59,375 nucleotides of DNA from Candidatus Gottesmanbacteria bacterium (GCA_023245415.1 JAHFKJ010000006.1:1-59375), one strand, 5' to 3'. Positions 33,766-43,931 are shown, counted from the first letter of the stretch. Notes: a model not told the origin generated them from the letters alone. Translations and numbers: made by a program.

Positions 33766-34000
33766 ATTTATCCTGGAGCATTTTTTTAAATATAACCCGT
33801 TTATTTTTTACGTGCTTAAACAAATTTACCGCTTCTTCAATTGGGTCATTTGAAATAGGCTTAAGTTTTACCGTGAGATCTTTTGTATCTATAGAGAGAA
33901 AAACTTTTGCACCCGGCTTCATCTTCAACGCGTCACGCATTGCTTTTGGTATGACCAGCTGGCCTTTGGTAGATAATGTTTGAATCACCGGAAGCAGCAT
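33740..34000 (-). CDS. AbrB/SpoVT-type antitoxin, locus 4
   Basis: 86 residues from the ATG at 34000. The swapped-hairpin AbrB fold is plain: QTLSTKGQLVIPKAMRDALKMKPGAKVFLS. The start is fixed by a near-consensus promoter whose -10 ends 7 bases upstream. Such proteins bind their own promoter and neutralise the toxin through their C-terminus. Confidence 0.88.
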   Translation of the reverse strand: MLLPVIQTLSTKGQLVIPKAMRDALKMKPGAKVFLSIDTKDLTVKLKPISNDPIEEAVNLFKHVKNKRVIFKKMLQDKYAEIARGQ

Positions 34001-34007
34001 ATGTCTA

Positions 34008-34036
34008 ATCTTACCATACTTTAAAAAGTAAGTCAA
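34008..34036 (-). promoter_or_regulatory. Promoter of locus 4, leaderless
   Basis: Minus-strand -35 TTGACT (34036-34031), 17-base spacer, -10 TAAGAT (34013-34008), 7 bases, then ATG (34000). The transcript start coincides with the start codon. Confidence 0.72.
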
Positions 34037-34062
34037 TCTATATTACCGTCTTACTAGGAAAA

Positions 34063-36360
34063 TTAATGTACTACAGGTTGCACCCCAACAAACTTGAATT
34101 CAAAAGTTCTATTTTCAGGTCTGGCAGAAACCTGGAATAAATAGATAATTTCTGGTTGATCACTGCGCGAAGCCATAAAAACTACCGGATCGATAGCAAT
34201 ATCACCCGGGATAGGCAATCCGGTGACCTCATTGTCCAGTCGCATGACTTGAGTATGGACATCATCAGGAGTTTGGAGGTTAAAGTAAGTGACTCCATTT
34301 TGATCATATCCTGGTCGGATAATCAATGGCGTAACAAAATTAACGATTCCGTTGGTTGAGACCGGCGAACGTACGCTTAATATTAGTACTGTGCCTAATG
34401 CTGTTTGATCTAAATCTTTCCATGGAGGAGCTTCCTGTTTTCCGCCCTTACATCTTTCATAGCAGGCATTCCAGGTGCCTGTGTAAGCACTTACCATATC
34501 AGCCTCATGAATTATCACTTTTCCGATGTTTCCATGAACCAGTTCTGCTAGAAGCCTATCATATTTATAATTATCCGGAATCAGGTGCCCGTCAAGGAGT
34601 CGTTGATTTATCTGTGCAACTTCACTGTCAGTAAGTACCTGACGATTTGGATCTTGGAAATCCAGATTAAATTCTGTTCCTGATACCGGATTACTCCAGA
34701 CCAAAGCATGCCCCATGACATTTTCGTCTATAAGCGTAGCCAGTTGATAAAGTGATACGGCATCTCCAACGACCTGTAGACCAAATTTAACCAAAGATCT
34801 TACCGGTCCGAGACTGTTCCAGATTTCGATCAATTTTGCATACTCAGCTTCAGTTAAAACTCCGGCAAACTTGCGTGCGGATGAAATATCTTTTACTTCT
34901 TGCAGCAGTGATTTTGAAGTGATGACTTCATCACTAAGAGCGCCTTTAGCCATAATTTGCAAAAGTCCGAGATCGTTTTTCATATCAGCTGCAGTTCTTA
35001 CAACAACAAGACCCGAAAATTTTCCGGTGTTTACCTCGGGAATAAGTTCTACGATAACGCCACCCTTGCTAATAAAATCAGCAAGCCCTTCGCTCTTCGT
35101 ATACAAAGCCATTCTTAAAGCGGTTAAGTCGGTATAATTGTCGGCTGTCAACACCAGCACCCTTCCGGATTGAGGCAGATGAAGCAATGAATAGTCTATA
35201 CCTCCGACGACTTGAGTGGCTTCTTCTAGACTGAGGGGACTGTTTGTTAAATCCACGCTAGATTTAAAAACTGTTCCCTGTTCTTGGGTTAAATCTCCAA
35301 GTAATTGTGCTGATGTAAAACGACGTGAGCCATTTAATATGTTAATTTTTGGCGCTTGACCTTGGGCGATGGCTTCAAATACCGGATGCGGCTGATTGTT
35401 AAAATCGAAAAAATCTTTAAGCAGTTTAAACTGCGGATTGTTAATATCATAAATATTGCCTAATTCATCTACGACACCTAGTTCCATCAATGTTTCATCT
35501 GCATGTCCATATACACCATAAGCCACAAAATGATTTCCGCCGTTTTGATATGCGTTGATTTCAGCTTGAACCTGAGCTCCTATACGCGCCCACGTAGACG
35601 GATCGCCGGTATTTCCTAAGTCAATCATCCGCTTTACTTCTTCTATGGTGGTTTGGCTGACACCATGATGTTCAAGTGAAGTAAGACCTTCGGGAGATGA
35701 AAGTGCCTGTTTAACCGCCGCGGCAAATCCACAACCTGTAGTGATATTGCATTCGGTTTGGTGGGGGATGAAAGCGCTAAACTTCGCTCCTTCCGGAAAA
35801 AGCGCCGGTTGTGCACCAACTCGATTAACTTGCTGTGTGATACCCCAGACATCTTCACTGCTTTCGACAATTGTTGGAAAAATATCTGCCAGACAAAAGC
35901 GTGAATCAGAACAACCGCTGACATAAATCACCGTACCATCTTTCATAGCTTGATTTCTCACCGCAATAAATCCGCTTCTTACTATCTGATCATTCTGAGT
36001 AAATGCGGCGTATAAAATATCCCGTTGAGCCGGGTCGGTGACAGAATCAAGTCGGGCGACAGCATTGTGGTTTAATCGTGTCAGAACAGAAAATAAACTG
36101 AGTTCTTCAGGTACTGCGGATATAATTTTTTCTGGAGGAGCGGTAACACTTGGTTGATTTGGAGCTGAGTCACACGCTTCTAATAATCTAGCAGCCTGTA
36201 CGGCATAACCTAGAGATGGTTTAATTTCACCGGTAGTCATTAGTTCCAGCGCTGCACGGGCTAGCGCATATGGAAGTGACACTGCTTTGCCAGTTTCGTC
36301 AGCTAATTTAAGAAATTCTCTTCTAGTCAATATCTTATTTGTCAAATTCTCACCTGACAT
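34063..36360 (-). CDS. Large protein with beta-carbonic-anhydrase-like motif and twin-arginine-like N-terminus
   Basis: 765 residues, not recognised as a whole. The N-terminus has LTRREFLKLA (11-20), a textbook Tat consensus (R-R-x-F-L-K), but the stretch after it is only weakly hydrophobic, so export is uncertain. Residues ~145-211 contain C150-S-D-S-R154, then NRVGAQ and H200-Q-T-E-C204 with a nearby TTGCG. That order is like the zinc site of beta-carbonic anhydrase (C-x-D-x-R, RNAGN, H-x-x-C), though H-x-x-x-C is one residue longer. The remaining ~500 residues are unassigned. A smaller CA-like gene lies 660 bases away. Confidence 0.5.
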   Translation of the reverse strand: MSGENLTNKILTRREFLKLADETGKAVSLPYALARAALELMTTGEIKPSLGYAVQAARLLEACDSAPNQPSVTAPPEKIISAVPEELSLFSVLTRLNHNAVARLDSVTDPAQRDILYAAFTQNDQIVRSGFIAVRNQAMKDGTVIYVSGCSDSRFCLADIFPTIVESSEDVWGITQQVNRVGAQPALFPEGAKFSAFIPHQTECNITTGCGFAAAVKQALSSPEGLTSLEHHGVSQTTIEEVKRMIDLGNTGDPSTWARIGAQVQAEINAYQNGGNHFVAYGVYGHADETLMELGVVDELGNIYDINNPQFKLLKDFFDFNNQPHPVFEAIAQGQAPKINILNGSRRFTSAQLLGDLTQEQGTVFKSSVDLTNSPLSLEEATQVVGGIDYSLLHLPQSGRVLVLTADNYTDLTALRMALYTKSEGLADFISKGGVIVELIPEVNTGKFSGLVVVRTAADMKNDLGLLQIMAKGALSDEVITSKSLLQEVKDISSARKFAGVLTEAEYAKLIEIWNSLGPVRSLVKFGLQVVGDAVSLYQLATLIDENVMGHALVWSNPVSGTEFNLDFQDPNRQVLTDSEVAQINQRLLDGHLIPDNYKYDRLLAELVHGNIGKVIIHEADMVSAYTGTWNACYERCKGGKQEAPPWKDLDQTALGTVLILSVRSPVSTNGIVNFVTPLIIRPGYDQNGVTYFNLQTPDDVHTQVMRLDNEVTGLPIPGDIAIDPVVFMASRSDQPEIIYLFQVSARPENRTFEFKFVGVQPVVH

Positions 36361-36372
36361 ATTTATTCAACT

Positions 36373-36417
36373 TAAAAAAAAATCCCCTCTATGAAATGGG
36401 ATGGGCTTATAGTAACA
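36373..36417 (-). promoter_or_regulatory. Leader hairpin upstream of the CA-like gene
   Basis: On the minus strand a -10-like TACTAT (~36417-36406 region) is followed by ATCCC / GGGAT arms around 11 bases, then nine T, about 12 bases before the ATG at 36360. It looks like a weak intrinsic terminator in the 5' leader, possibly an attenuator. The stem is only 5 bp. Confidence 0.3.
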
Positions 36418-36499
36418 TAACTGGATTAAAAAATCCATGGCTTTATGTTTAAAGCAGATTTATTTATAATCTATCGAAATATTTTTAAGAATTAAATTT

Positions 36500-36940
36500 A
36501 TGAGGATTTCAGAAGTATTAACGAATTTAGGAATTAAAGTTCATCCGGAGCATATTCATCCGGTGGGAGTCGATCCGGCGAAGGCATATATTGGCGGTTC
36601 GGGAATGGGCGGTGATAATGATGGCAGCTGCGTCAATGTAGTAGTGCGTGATACATCAGGTGGTATCGTGTTAAATATTCATCATCAGGTAGCTCAGGCT
36701 AATGCGCATCTGGAAATTGTCTCGACATCAAATGGAAGAGTTTTAGATGGGACGTTTACCATTAATGATGGGTTCGTCCATTTCGGACCTGATGGTCGCG
36801 TGACTGACGCACAAAGAATTGAGGCGCATGATCCGTTAAATATACCTGGTGTAGTAGCGGTTATGGTTTTGGATAATAGTTTTACCGGACCTAGATTAGA
36901 GCAGGCACTTAGTGATGCATTGCTGTCAGAGCCGTGCTAA
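36500..36940 (+). CDS. Conserved-looking protein of unknown function
   Basis: 146 residues, soluble, acidic, rich in Gly and His. Notable segments are HPEHIHPVGVDP (~18-29), GGSGMGGDNDGSC (~33-45) and NIHHQVAQANAHLEI. His/Asp-rich loops could bind metal, but no family is recognised. It lies between two genes with CA-like motifs, which may be a functional clue. ATG start at 36500; a TATAAT (~36470) lies upstream. Confidence 0.5.
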   Translation: MRISEVLTNLGIKVHPEHIHPVGVDPAKAYIGGSGMGGDNDGSCVNVVVRDTSGGIVLNIHHQVAQANAHLEIVSTSNGRVLDGTFTINDGFVHFGPDGRVTDAQRIEAHDPLNIPGVVAVMVLDNSFTGPRLEQALSDALLSEPC

Positions 36941-37022
36941 ATTTTTCGTTTAACTTCTTTTAAATATCTGCTAGAATCAATTTTTACGCCGCATTTCAAA
37001 TTTAGATAGAAAGGATTTTTGT

Positions 37023-37391
37023 ATGGCGCATAAACATATCTGTAGCGGTTTGGTGGTTACCTGTATTGACTTCCGGTTTCAAAAGATTATTGAAGACTGG
37101 ATGCAAATATATATGGGAGAAGGCAAGTATGACCGGGTGGCGTGGGCCGGGGGAATTTTTGACAGCGTGGGCGTCATCAAGCAAGTTGATATTTCAGTCA
37201 GACTCCATGATATCAAAAAATTGATACTTATGAATCATGAAGACTGCGGAGCATATGGCAAGTCGGGAACTCATGCAAGACATTGTGCAGATTTAAAAGA
37301 GGTGAAGAAAAAAATCGCTCAACTTCATCCGCAGCTCAAAGTTGAAACATACTTCATCCATCTTGATGGCGTTTTTGAGAAAATAGAGTAG
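37023..37391 (+). CDS. Short carbonic-anhydrase-like protein
   Basis: 122 residues. The zinc-site order of beta-carbonic anhydrase is intact: C14-I-D16-F-R18 (VVTCIDFRF), an RVAWAGG strand (~38-44, in place of RNAGN), and H72-E-D-C75 in LMNHEDCGAYG. The protein is about half the length of normal beta-CAs, lacking the helical extensions. Short members of this sort recur in CPR genomes; catalysis is unproven. Preceded by AGAAAGGA 8 bases before the ATG. Confidence 0.75.
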   Translation: MAHKHICSGLVVTCIDFRFQKIIEDWMQIYMGEGKYDRVAWAGGIFDSVGVIKQVDISVRLHDIKKLILMNHEDCGAYGKSGTHARHCADLKEVKKKIAQLHPQLKVETYFIHLDGVFEKIE

Positions 37392-37417
37392 TAAGCCTTC
37401 TGCATCATACATACATA

Positions 37418-37446
37418 TTGACATACATACGTATTTATGGTAATAT
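37418..37446 (+). promoter_or_regulatory. Promoter of toxin-antitoxin locus 5, leaderless
   Basis: -35 TTGACA (37418-37423), 17-base spacer, -10 TAATAT (37441-37446), 8 bases, ATG (37455). The region carries the repeated word CATACATA (three overlapping times from 37406), a possible operator. Confidence 0.68.
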
Positions 37447-37454
37447 GGCTATAT

Positions 37455-37715
37455 ATGCAAAACTTAGTTAAAACTACTTTAACTATCCCGGAAGAATTAT
37501 TGCAGCAAGCAAAAATTACCGCAATCAAAGAAAACACGACTCTCTCTCAATTAGTGAGAGAAGGATTATTCGAGCGGGTGCAACTAAAGAGATCTCCAAG
37601 TAAATCTAAAGATCCGATGCGGTTGTTAGGTAAATTCAGTTTGGGAATAAATAAAATCTACAATAAGCGTTCTGATTTGTATGACGAGCACATTAAACGG
37701 AAGATGGGCCTTTGA
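37455..37715 (+). CDS. Ribbon-helix-helix antitoxin, locus 5
   Basis: 86 residues from the ATG at 37455, fixed by the promoter. LVKTTLTIPEELLQQAKITAIKENTTLSQLVREGL is a clear RHH domain. The C-terminal half is basic with an arginine/lysine-rich linker (RSPSKSKDPMRLLGKF), as in VapB antitoxins of this type. It overlaps the toxin gene by 35 bases. Confidence 0.86.
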   Translation: MQNLVKTTLTIPEELLQQAKITAIKENTTLSQLVREGLFERVQLKRSPSKSKDPMRLLGKFSLGINKIYNKRSDLYDEHIKRKMGL

Positions 37716-38127
37716 CACGCATCTCTTGATTTATGTCGTTGATAACAAATCAACGTTTCATAAGCAAACTAAAACATTGTTTTTGGCTGTTGCAAGAAAA
37801 CAGATATTGGCTGTTATAGCTCAGCAAAATATTATTGAAGCCGAACGGGTAATGTCTCTTGTATATCACAAAAATCCGCAAGAAATAATCCAAACTCTTG
37901 AACAAATAATTGATGAATTTAATTTCCAGATAGTTACGCCTTTTGCAAAAACATACCAACGCTTTCATTTACTGCTCAATTCCATGGGAAAAGTTAAGGA
38001 CTATTTTGATACGTATCTGGTAGCAACATTGATAGATAACGGCATTGATCAAATTCTGACCGCCAATACCAAAGATTTTGCAGAAATTAAGCAAATGCAT
38101 GCAGTAAATCCTTTCCTCACAAAATAG
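37681..38127 (+). CDS. PIN-domain toxin, locus 5
   Basis: 148 residues: WAFDTHLLIYVVD (D11), NIIEAERVMS (E53), DYFDTYLVATL (D109 area) and LTANTKDFAEI, the PIN quartet. Start ATG at 37681 lies inside the antitoxin gene; the PIN core begins at about residue 8. Confidence 0.88.
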   Translation: MTSTLNGRWAFDTHLLIYVVDNKSTFHKQTKTLFLAVARKQILAVIAQQNIIEAERVMSLVYHKNPQEIIQTLEQIIDEFNFQIVTPFAKTYQRFHLLLNSMGKVKDYFDTYLVATLIDNGIDQILTANTKDFAEIKQMHAVNPFLTK

Positions 38128-38303
38128 GTCTTGACAGAAAATAATTCGCATATTAAAATAGCAATCAGATATTAAGACTGCCAGTGATCGACTGCTAACA
38201 CAAAAATAAAACTGCTTCGTGTAGTATTCAGTTGATCCGGACTATACTTCTAGAAAAATTAGGTTCAAGTAGTATAATTTTTATAAATAAAGGAGGTAGT
38301 GGT

Positions 38304-38606
38304 ATGAAGCAATCAACACAAAAAATTACACCACTTTTCGATTATGTTCTAATTAAGCCATTGGAGGCTGATGAAAAAACCCCGTCGGGAATACTGCTTC
38401 CCGAAAGTGCTAAAGAAAAACCCCAATCCGGTCAAGTGATGGCAGTTGGACCAGGCGCTAATGATGATAAAGGTAATCCGATTAAAATGCAGGTAAAAGT
38501 CGGACAAAAAGTCATGTACAAAAAATGGGGCGGTAATGAAGTAAAAGTCAATCTGGAAGAATGGCTGCTAGTGGAGCAAAAAGATATTTTGGCAATCGTT
38601 GAGTAA
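38304..38606 (+). CDS. groES: Co-chaperonin GroES
   Basis: 100 residues from the ATG at 38304, which has a strong AAAGGAGG Shine-Dalgarno 7 bases upstream; an earlier in-frame ATG at 38232 lies upstream of the likely promoter (TATAAT at 38273-38278). The Cpn10 marks are PLFDYVLIKPLEADEKTPSG (~10-29), the mobile loop (GILLPESAKEKPQSG), and VMAVGPG. It caps GroEL. No CIRCE element was found upstream; a TTCTAGAA palindrome lies at 38248-38255. Confidence 0.95.
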   Translation: MKQSTQKITPLFDYVLIKPLEADEKTPSGILLPESAKEKPQSGQVMAVGPGANDDKGNPIKMQVKVGQKVMYKKWGGNEVKVNLEEWLLVEQKDILAIVE

Positions 38607-38614
38607 AAAAATAT

Positions 38615-40344
<1,730 letters not shown>

Positions 40345-40400
40345 GGTCGCAACCGAAATCCTGAGCTTGTCGAAGGATAAAGTTTACAGTAAAAAAAGAA
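40345..40400 (+). repeat. Post-groEL repeat unit, copy 1
   Basis: After the groEL stop comes GGTCGCAACC and then GAAATCCTGAGCTTGTCGAAGGATAAAG, containing the word CCTGAGCTTGTCGAAGGA that is a common repeat in CPR and other genomes. The same segment recurs at 44024 after the groEL-tail copy. There the ten bases after the stop are replaced by the palindrome TCCGCCAGCCGGCGGA. Confidence 0.8.
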
Positions 40401-40402
40401 TT

Positions 40403-40432
40403 AAAAACCCCTGCGTGCGCGCAGGGGTTTTT
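40403..40432 (+). terminator. groESL intrinsic terminator
   Basis: AAAAACCCCTGC / GCAGGGGTTTTT with a GTGCGC loop: a strong 12-bp bidirectional hairpin ending in T5. A near copy lies at 44074-44103. Confidence 0.92.
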
Positions 40433-40461
40433 GTTGTTATAATCTATCTAAACTCATTTAC

Positions 40462-41397
40462 ATGGGCAGCAAACAACTCACAATACTCGACGTTTCCACA
40501 TTGTTACCTGGACCGTTTACCAGTTTTTTATTGAATAAACACCTCAATGTTCATGTTGAGAAAATTGAAGATATCAATCATAGTGATCCGCTTGCCCATA
40601 TGCGTCCCACCAAAGATGGAATTGGGCTCGGGTACATGGCAATTAATAAAAATAAACACATCACAAAACTTGATTTTAGAAAAGACGGTATAGAAATCAT
40701 TAAACGAAAAGCTCAATCCTCAGATATTTTTATTGAAAATTACAAACCGGGAAAAGCTTTTAGATTGGGGTTGGGATTTGAGGATTTGCAACAGGTAAAT
40801 CCACATATAATCTACTGTTCATTGACTGGATTCGGACCGTCTCATCCACTCGCCAAAAAATCAGCTCATGATCTCAATATTTTAGCGCTCAGTGGATTTT
40901 TGGATCAGCAACAAAAAATGAGAAGCGCATCCTTCTTGCCGCCTCTGCTTTTGGCTGATTTGTTTACTGCGTATCAGAGCGCCATCAAGATTTTGTCATG
41001 TCTAATCAGTAACTCTCGGGGAATTCATCTAGAAATTTCTATGTATGAAGCTTTTCAAGAAGCGATGATCTTAAATAATTACCCGCAACTTACAACTCAG
41101 GCGGACTTTAATGCAATTGATTATATTATGTCGGGAATGTATCCCTGTTACGGACTATATCAAGCTCGTGACGGATGGGTGGCGGTTGCTGCAATTGAAA
41201 AACCCCTTTGGATTGATTTTTGCCACCACTTGGACCGTCAGCCGTGGATAGACCAGCAATTTGATATGACGCTCACCAAAGATATCGCACTTGTTATGAG
41301 GCAATTTGATCGTGGACATTGGGAACAAGAAAATTTGGATTTTTGTGTGAGTCCGGTGCTTTCTGTGACAGAAGCACAACAGCGGCAGTATGTATAA
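40462..41397 (+). CDS. CoA-transferase family III protein (CaiB/BaiF type)
   Basis: 311 residues, shorter than the usual ~380-400. It has the family order: ILDVSTLLPGPFTSFLL (~8-24), RPTKDGIGLGYMAINKNKHITKLDF (~49-73), FIENYKPGKAFRLGLGFEDL (~91-110), IIYCSLTGFGP (~117-127) and the substrate block KSAHDLNILALSGFL (~133-147), with LLLADLFTAYQS (~160-171). The family moves CoA between acids or racemises acyl-CoAs. TATAAT (40438-40443), just past the groEL terminator, is its probable promoter. It overlaps the AMP-ligase gene by 8 bases, so they form one operon. Confidence 0.85.
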   Translation: MGSKQLTILDVSTLLPGPFTSFLLNKHLNVHVEKIEDINHSDPLAHMRPTKDGIGLGYMAINKNKHITKLDFRKDGIEIIKRKAQSSDIFIENYKPGKAFRLGLGFEDLQQVNPHIIYCSLTGFGPSHPLAKKSAHDLNILALSGFLDQQQKMRSASFLPPLLLADLFTAYQSAIKILSCLISNSRGIHLEISMYEAFQEAMILNNYPQLTTQADFNAIDYIMSGMYPCYGLYQARDGWVAVAAIEKPLWIDFCHHLDRQPWIDQQFDMTLTKDIALVMRQFDRGHWEQENLDFCVSPVLSVTEAQQRQYV

Positions 41398-42724
41398 ACC
41401 TAATTACTCCTCACTTCTGGCGTATCTTGAAGCAAGTGCCAAGAACTGGCCTGAACGTGAAGCGCTGATTATCCGCAGAAGAATCCGCCGCGAAATCATA
41501 AAATACAGCGAGCTATTGCATGCAATTGCGCAAACTGAGTTTTGGTTTCAGAAAGAAAAAATTCTCCCCAGATCCAAAATTTTATTTTGGTGCCAAAATT
41601 GCCCAGAATATACAGCCGCATTACTCACAAGTCTTTTGACCAATAGAGTCGCCGTGCCTATAGATTGGCGTACCGGGCATGAGACGATTGTAAGGATAAT
41701 TGACAAAACACAGCCGAAATTCTGCTTCATATCAAAATATTTCAAACACGATTTTTTGTTGAATCGTCAAATCAGAGTATTTTATATTGAAGATTTGTTC
41801 ACGCTATTTAAAGCGACTAAAACCCAAGATTTCAAGAGTCTTCTTACTCACAAAAACTACACTGACCCCGAAAATATAGTGGAAATTGTTTTCACCTCCG
41901 GCACTACCGGTAAACCAAAGGGAGTAGTTATGAAGCAGAAGAATATACTAGCCAACTTGCGGGCGGTTGAACTGGCCCTGCCTGATTTAAACAATTCAAG
42001 AACCATCTCTATTTTACCTCTGTCTCACATGCTTGAACAAATCGCCGGTTTACTATTGCCGCTTGGTCATGGAACGTCTATTTATTATTTACCCAGAATA
42101 AATAGTTTCCGACTATTGCAGACATTTTCAGAATATAAACCTACGCACTTAGTTTTTGTGCCGCAAATGTTGAAAATCTTTTGGAACAAAATTGAATCAC
42201 ACGCAAGTACTACAAAACAGTTGGACAAACTTAAAAGACTTATGAATATGACTCAAGTCGCGCCGCGTGGGGTGAAGCGGCTGATTTTTAGGCAAATTCA
42301 TGCACTCTTTGGCGGTCAGTTGCGCTATGTCGCTTGTGGAGGCGCGCCACTGGACGTAAAAATTGCTAAACACTGGGTAGATATCGGCATACCCATAATT
42401 GAAGGGTATGGAGCGACCGAGGTAACCGCGATAGCCACAATTAATACGCTCGAAAAATTGAAAATTGGGAGTGTCGGTAAGCCGCTTCGTGGCGTGAAGA
42501 TTCATCTGAAAAAAGGGGAAATTTATATTCAAAGCGAGAGTGTTTCTTCTGGTTATTTTGCAGATGCAAAAAGAAACAAAGCTTCATTTACACAACTGGG
42601 TTATAAAACGGGAGATATTGGAGAGCTTGACGGTCAGGGATATTTACGGATAGTAGGGCGAGATGTTTTTAAAATAGTTTTGCCCAGAAAAAGTATTTGT
42701 GGAAGATTTGGAATCCAAAATTAG
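41390..42724 (+). CDS. AMP-dependent acyl ligase (N-terminal part of a frameshifted ligase-ACP-acyltransferase)
   Basis: 444 residues as read, but the last ~13 are out of frame. The ANL-superfamily core is complete: P-loop VFTSGTTGKPKGVVMK (~169-184), ISILPLSHMLEQIAG (~206-220), GYGATEVTA (~341-349; usually YGxTE), and YKTGDIGELDGQGYLRIVGR (~404-423). The hinge then continues as DVFKIVLP, after which frame 2 gives EKVFVEDLESKI, exactly as family members do (the hinge lysine region). The +1 shift falls at CCC (42683-42685). It should adenylate a carboxylic acid, probably a fatty acid, for transfer to ACP or CoA. Confidence 0.85.
   Translation: MYKPNYSSLLAYLEASAKNWPEREALIIRRRIRREIIKYSELLHAIAQTEFWFQKEKILPRSKILFWCQNCPEYTAALLTSLLTNRVAVPIDWRTGHETIVRIIDKTQPKFCFISKYFKHDFLLNRQIRVFYIEDLFTLFKATKTQDFKSLLTHKNYTDPENIVEIVFTSGTTGKPKGVVMKQKNILANLRAVELALPDLNNSRTISILPLSHMLEQIAGLLLPLGHGTSIYYLPRINSFRLLQTFSEYKPTHLVFVPQMLKIFWNKIESHASTTKQLDKLKRLMNMTQVAPRGVKRLIFRQIHALFGGQLRYVACGGAPLDVKIAKHWVDIGIPIIEGYGATEVTAIATINTLEKLKIGSVGKPLRGVKIHLKKGEIYIQSESVSSGYFADAKRNKASFTQLGYKTGDIGELDGQGYLRIVGRDVFKIVLPRKSICGRFGIQN
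42683..42686 (+). other. +1 frameshift site (CCC-A) joining ligase and ACP-acyltransferase
   Basis: Frame 1 reads TTG CCC AGA AAA; frame 2 reads CCA GAA AAA GTA. Slipping of a Pro-tRNA from CCC to CCA at 42683-42686 would fuse the two open frames and restore the natural protein sequence (LP-EKVFVEDLE). CCC-N is a known +1-slippage codon. It may also be an ordinary one-base insertion or a sequencing error. Confidence 0.6.
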
Positions 42725-43931
42725 CAACCAAGATAGTGTAAAAGAGACATGTGTGGTGGCAAGGCGTTTGTCCGACGGCGATCAAATTCACGCCTTTTTT
42801 ATTTTGAAGCATAAAGATGCGGATTTAAAAAAAATTGTTGCCCAACTAAACTCGCGCCTTGAATCTAAGCAGCAAATTACCAGTTTCGAGTTGTGGCCTC
42901 AGGCAGATTTCCCCCGCACCCCAACCCTTAAAATAGATCGTAAACTAATGTCTGAACTGGCTAATAATCACATCTCCCGAAAAGCTGTGGTAGCGTCCCA
43001 ACTAAATACCGGGCAACTGTTTGACATTCTGGATGTGGTAAGCAAAGTAAGTAGCTTTCCCAAAGAGCGGATTGTCGACACAGATATTTTGGCAACTGAT
43101 TTAGAATTGGATTCTCTGACGCGGACTGAGTTGGTTTCATTGGCTGAAGAATATTTGGGAATTGTGATTGATGAAGCAAGTATTACCTCTAAAACAACGA
43201 TAGGGGATTTGAAAGATTTATGTAAGCATTCAGAAAATATTGCAGATCTTAAATTACCGGTATGGCAATTTAGCAAATGGGGACAATTTTTTAACCGATT
43301 GGTTATAAGTATGGTGTTGATCCCTTTGCATAATTTTGTAATAAAAATTAACTATCCGCAAATTCACCTTCCCCGCATCAAACCAGGCAGTTTAGTACTT
43401 ATCAATCACCCGGGAATTTTGGACGATATTTGTACTATTCGTCTGCTGTGGAAACAAGGACTCAAGAAGATCACTTCTGCAGCAGTATTTACGAATTGGG
43501 AACCGCGAGACATATTGACCTTTGCGATCGAGTTGTTCGTGGGCGGATTACCGCTATATAAGTCTGGACAAAAATTTACCAAAGTTATGTCGAAATTTTC
43601 TGATCTTTTGGATCAGGGCTACGCATTCATTTTTGCACCCCAAGGCAGAGTTGAAGCTTTCACTGCCATGCATGAAGATCCATTTCTACCCGGAGTAGGT
43701 TATATAGCTAAAGAGTTAAGAAAGCCTATATTTATAGTAAAAGTTAAAGGTTACAAAAAGATTTGGCCCAATACGCCCCAGGGTTGGAGCAAGTCACCAT
43801 TCAGGGAACTGTTGCCAAAACGGCGTGGGACCGTTGAAGTGATTGTTTCAGAAGAAATCAAAGTTGATTATGAAAACTTGAGTCCTATCCAAATTACCAA
43901 TTTACTTGAAGAAAAATACAAAGCAATTTAG
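42699..43931 (+). CDS. Acyl carrier domain plus PlsC-type acyltransferase (C-terminal part of the ligase fusion)
   Basis: 410 residues from a GTG. The first ~100 residues finish the AMP-ligase C-terminal domain (VEDLESKI, PTLKIDRK). Residues ~105-185 form an acyl-carrier domain with the phosphopantetheine serine in DLELDSLTRTEL. Residues ~205-405 form a PlsC/LPLAT domain with H-x4-D in LINHPGILDDI and FAPQGRVEAF as the later block. The order ligase-ACP-acyltransferase resembles the Aas/acyl-ACP synthetase arrangement used to reacylate lysophospholipids. It is likely made as one protein with the upstream frame. Confidence 0.82.
   Translation: MEDLESKISNQDSVKETCVVARRLSDGDQIHAFFILKHKDADLKKIVAQLNSRLESKQQITSFELWPQADFPRTPTLKIDRKLMSELANNHISRKAVVASQLNTGQLFDILDVVSKVSSFPKERIVDTDILATDLELDSLTRTELVSLAEEYLGIVIDEASITSKTTIGDLKDLCKHSENIADLKLPVWQFSKWGQFFNRLVISMVLIPLHNFVIKINYPQIHLPRIKPGSLVLINHPGILDDICTIRLLWKQGLKKITSAAVFTNWEPRDILTFAIELFVGGLPLYKSGQKFTKVMSKFSDLLDQGYAFIFAPQGRVEAFTAMHEDPFLPGVGYIAKELRKPIFIVKVKGYKKIWPNTPQGWSKSPFRELLPKRRGTVEVIVSEEIKVDYENLSPIQITNLLEEKYKAI

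Noticed and set aside
38232-38303. Upstream extension of groES
   Set aside because: It precedes the TATAAT promoter and the Shine-Dalgarno, and adds residues unlike Cpn10.
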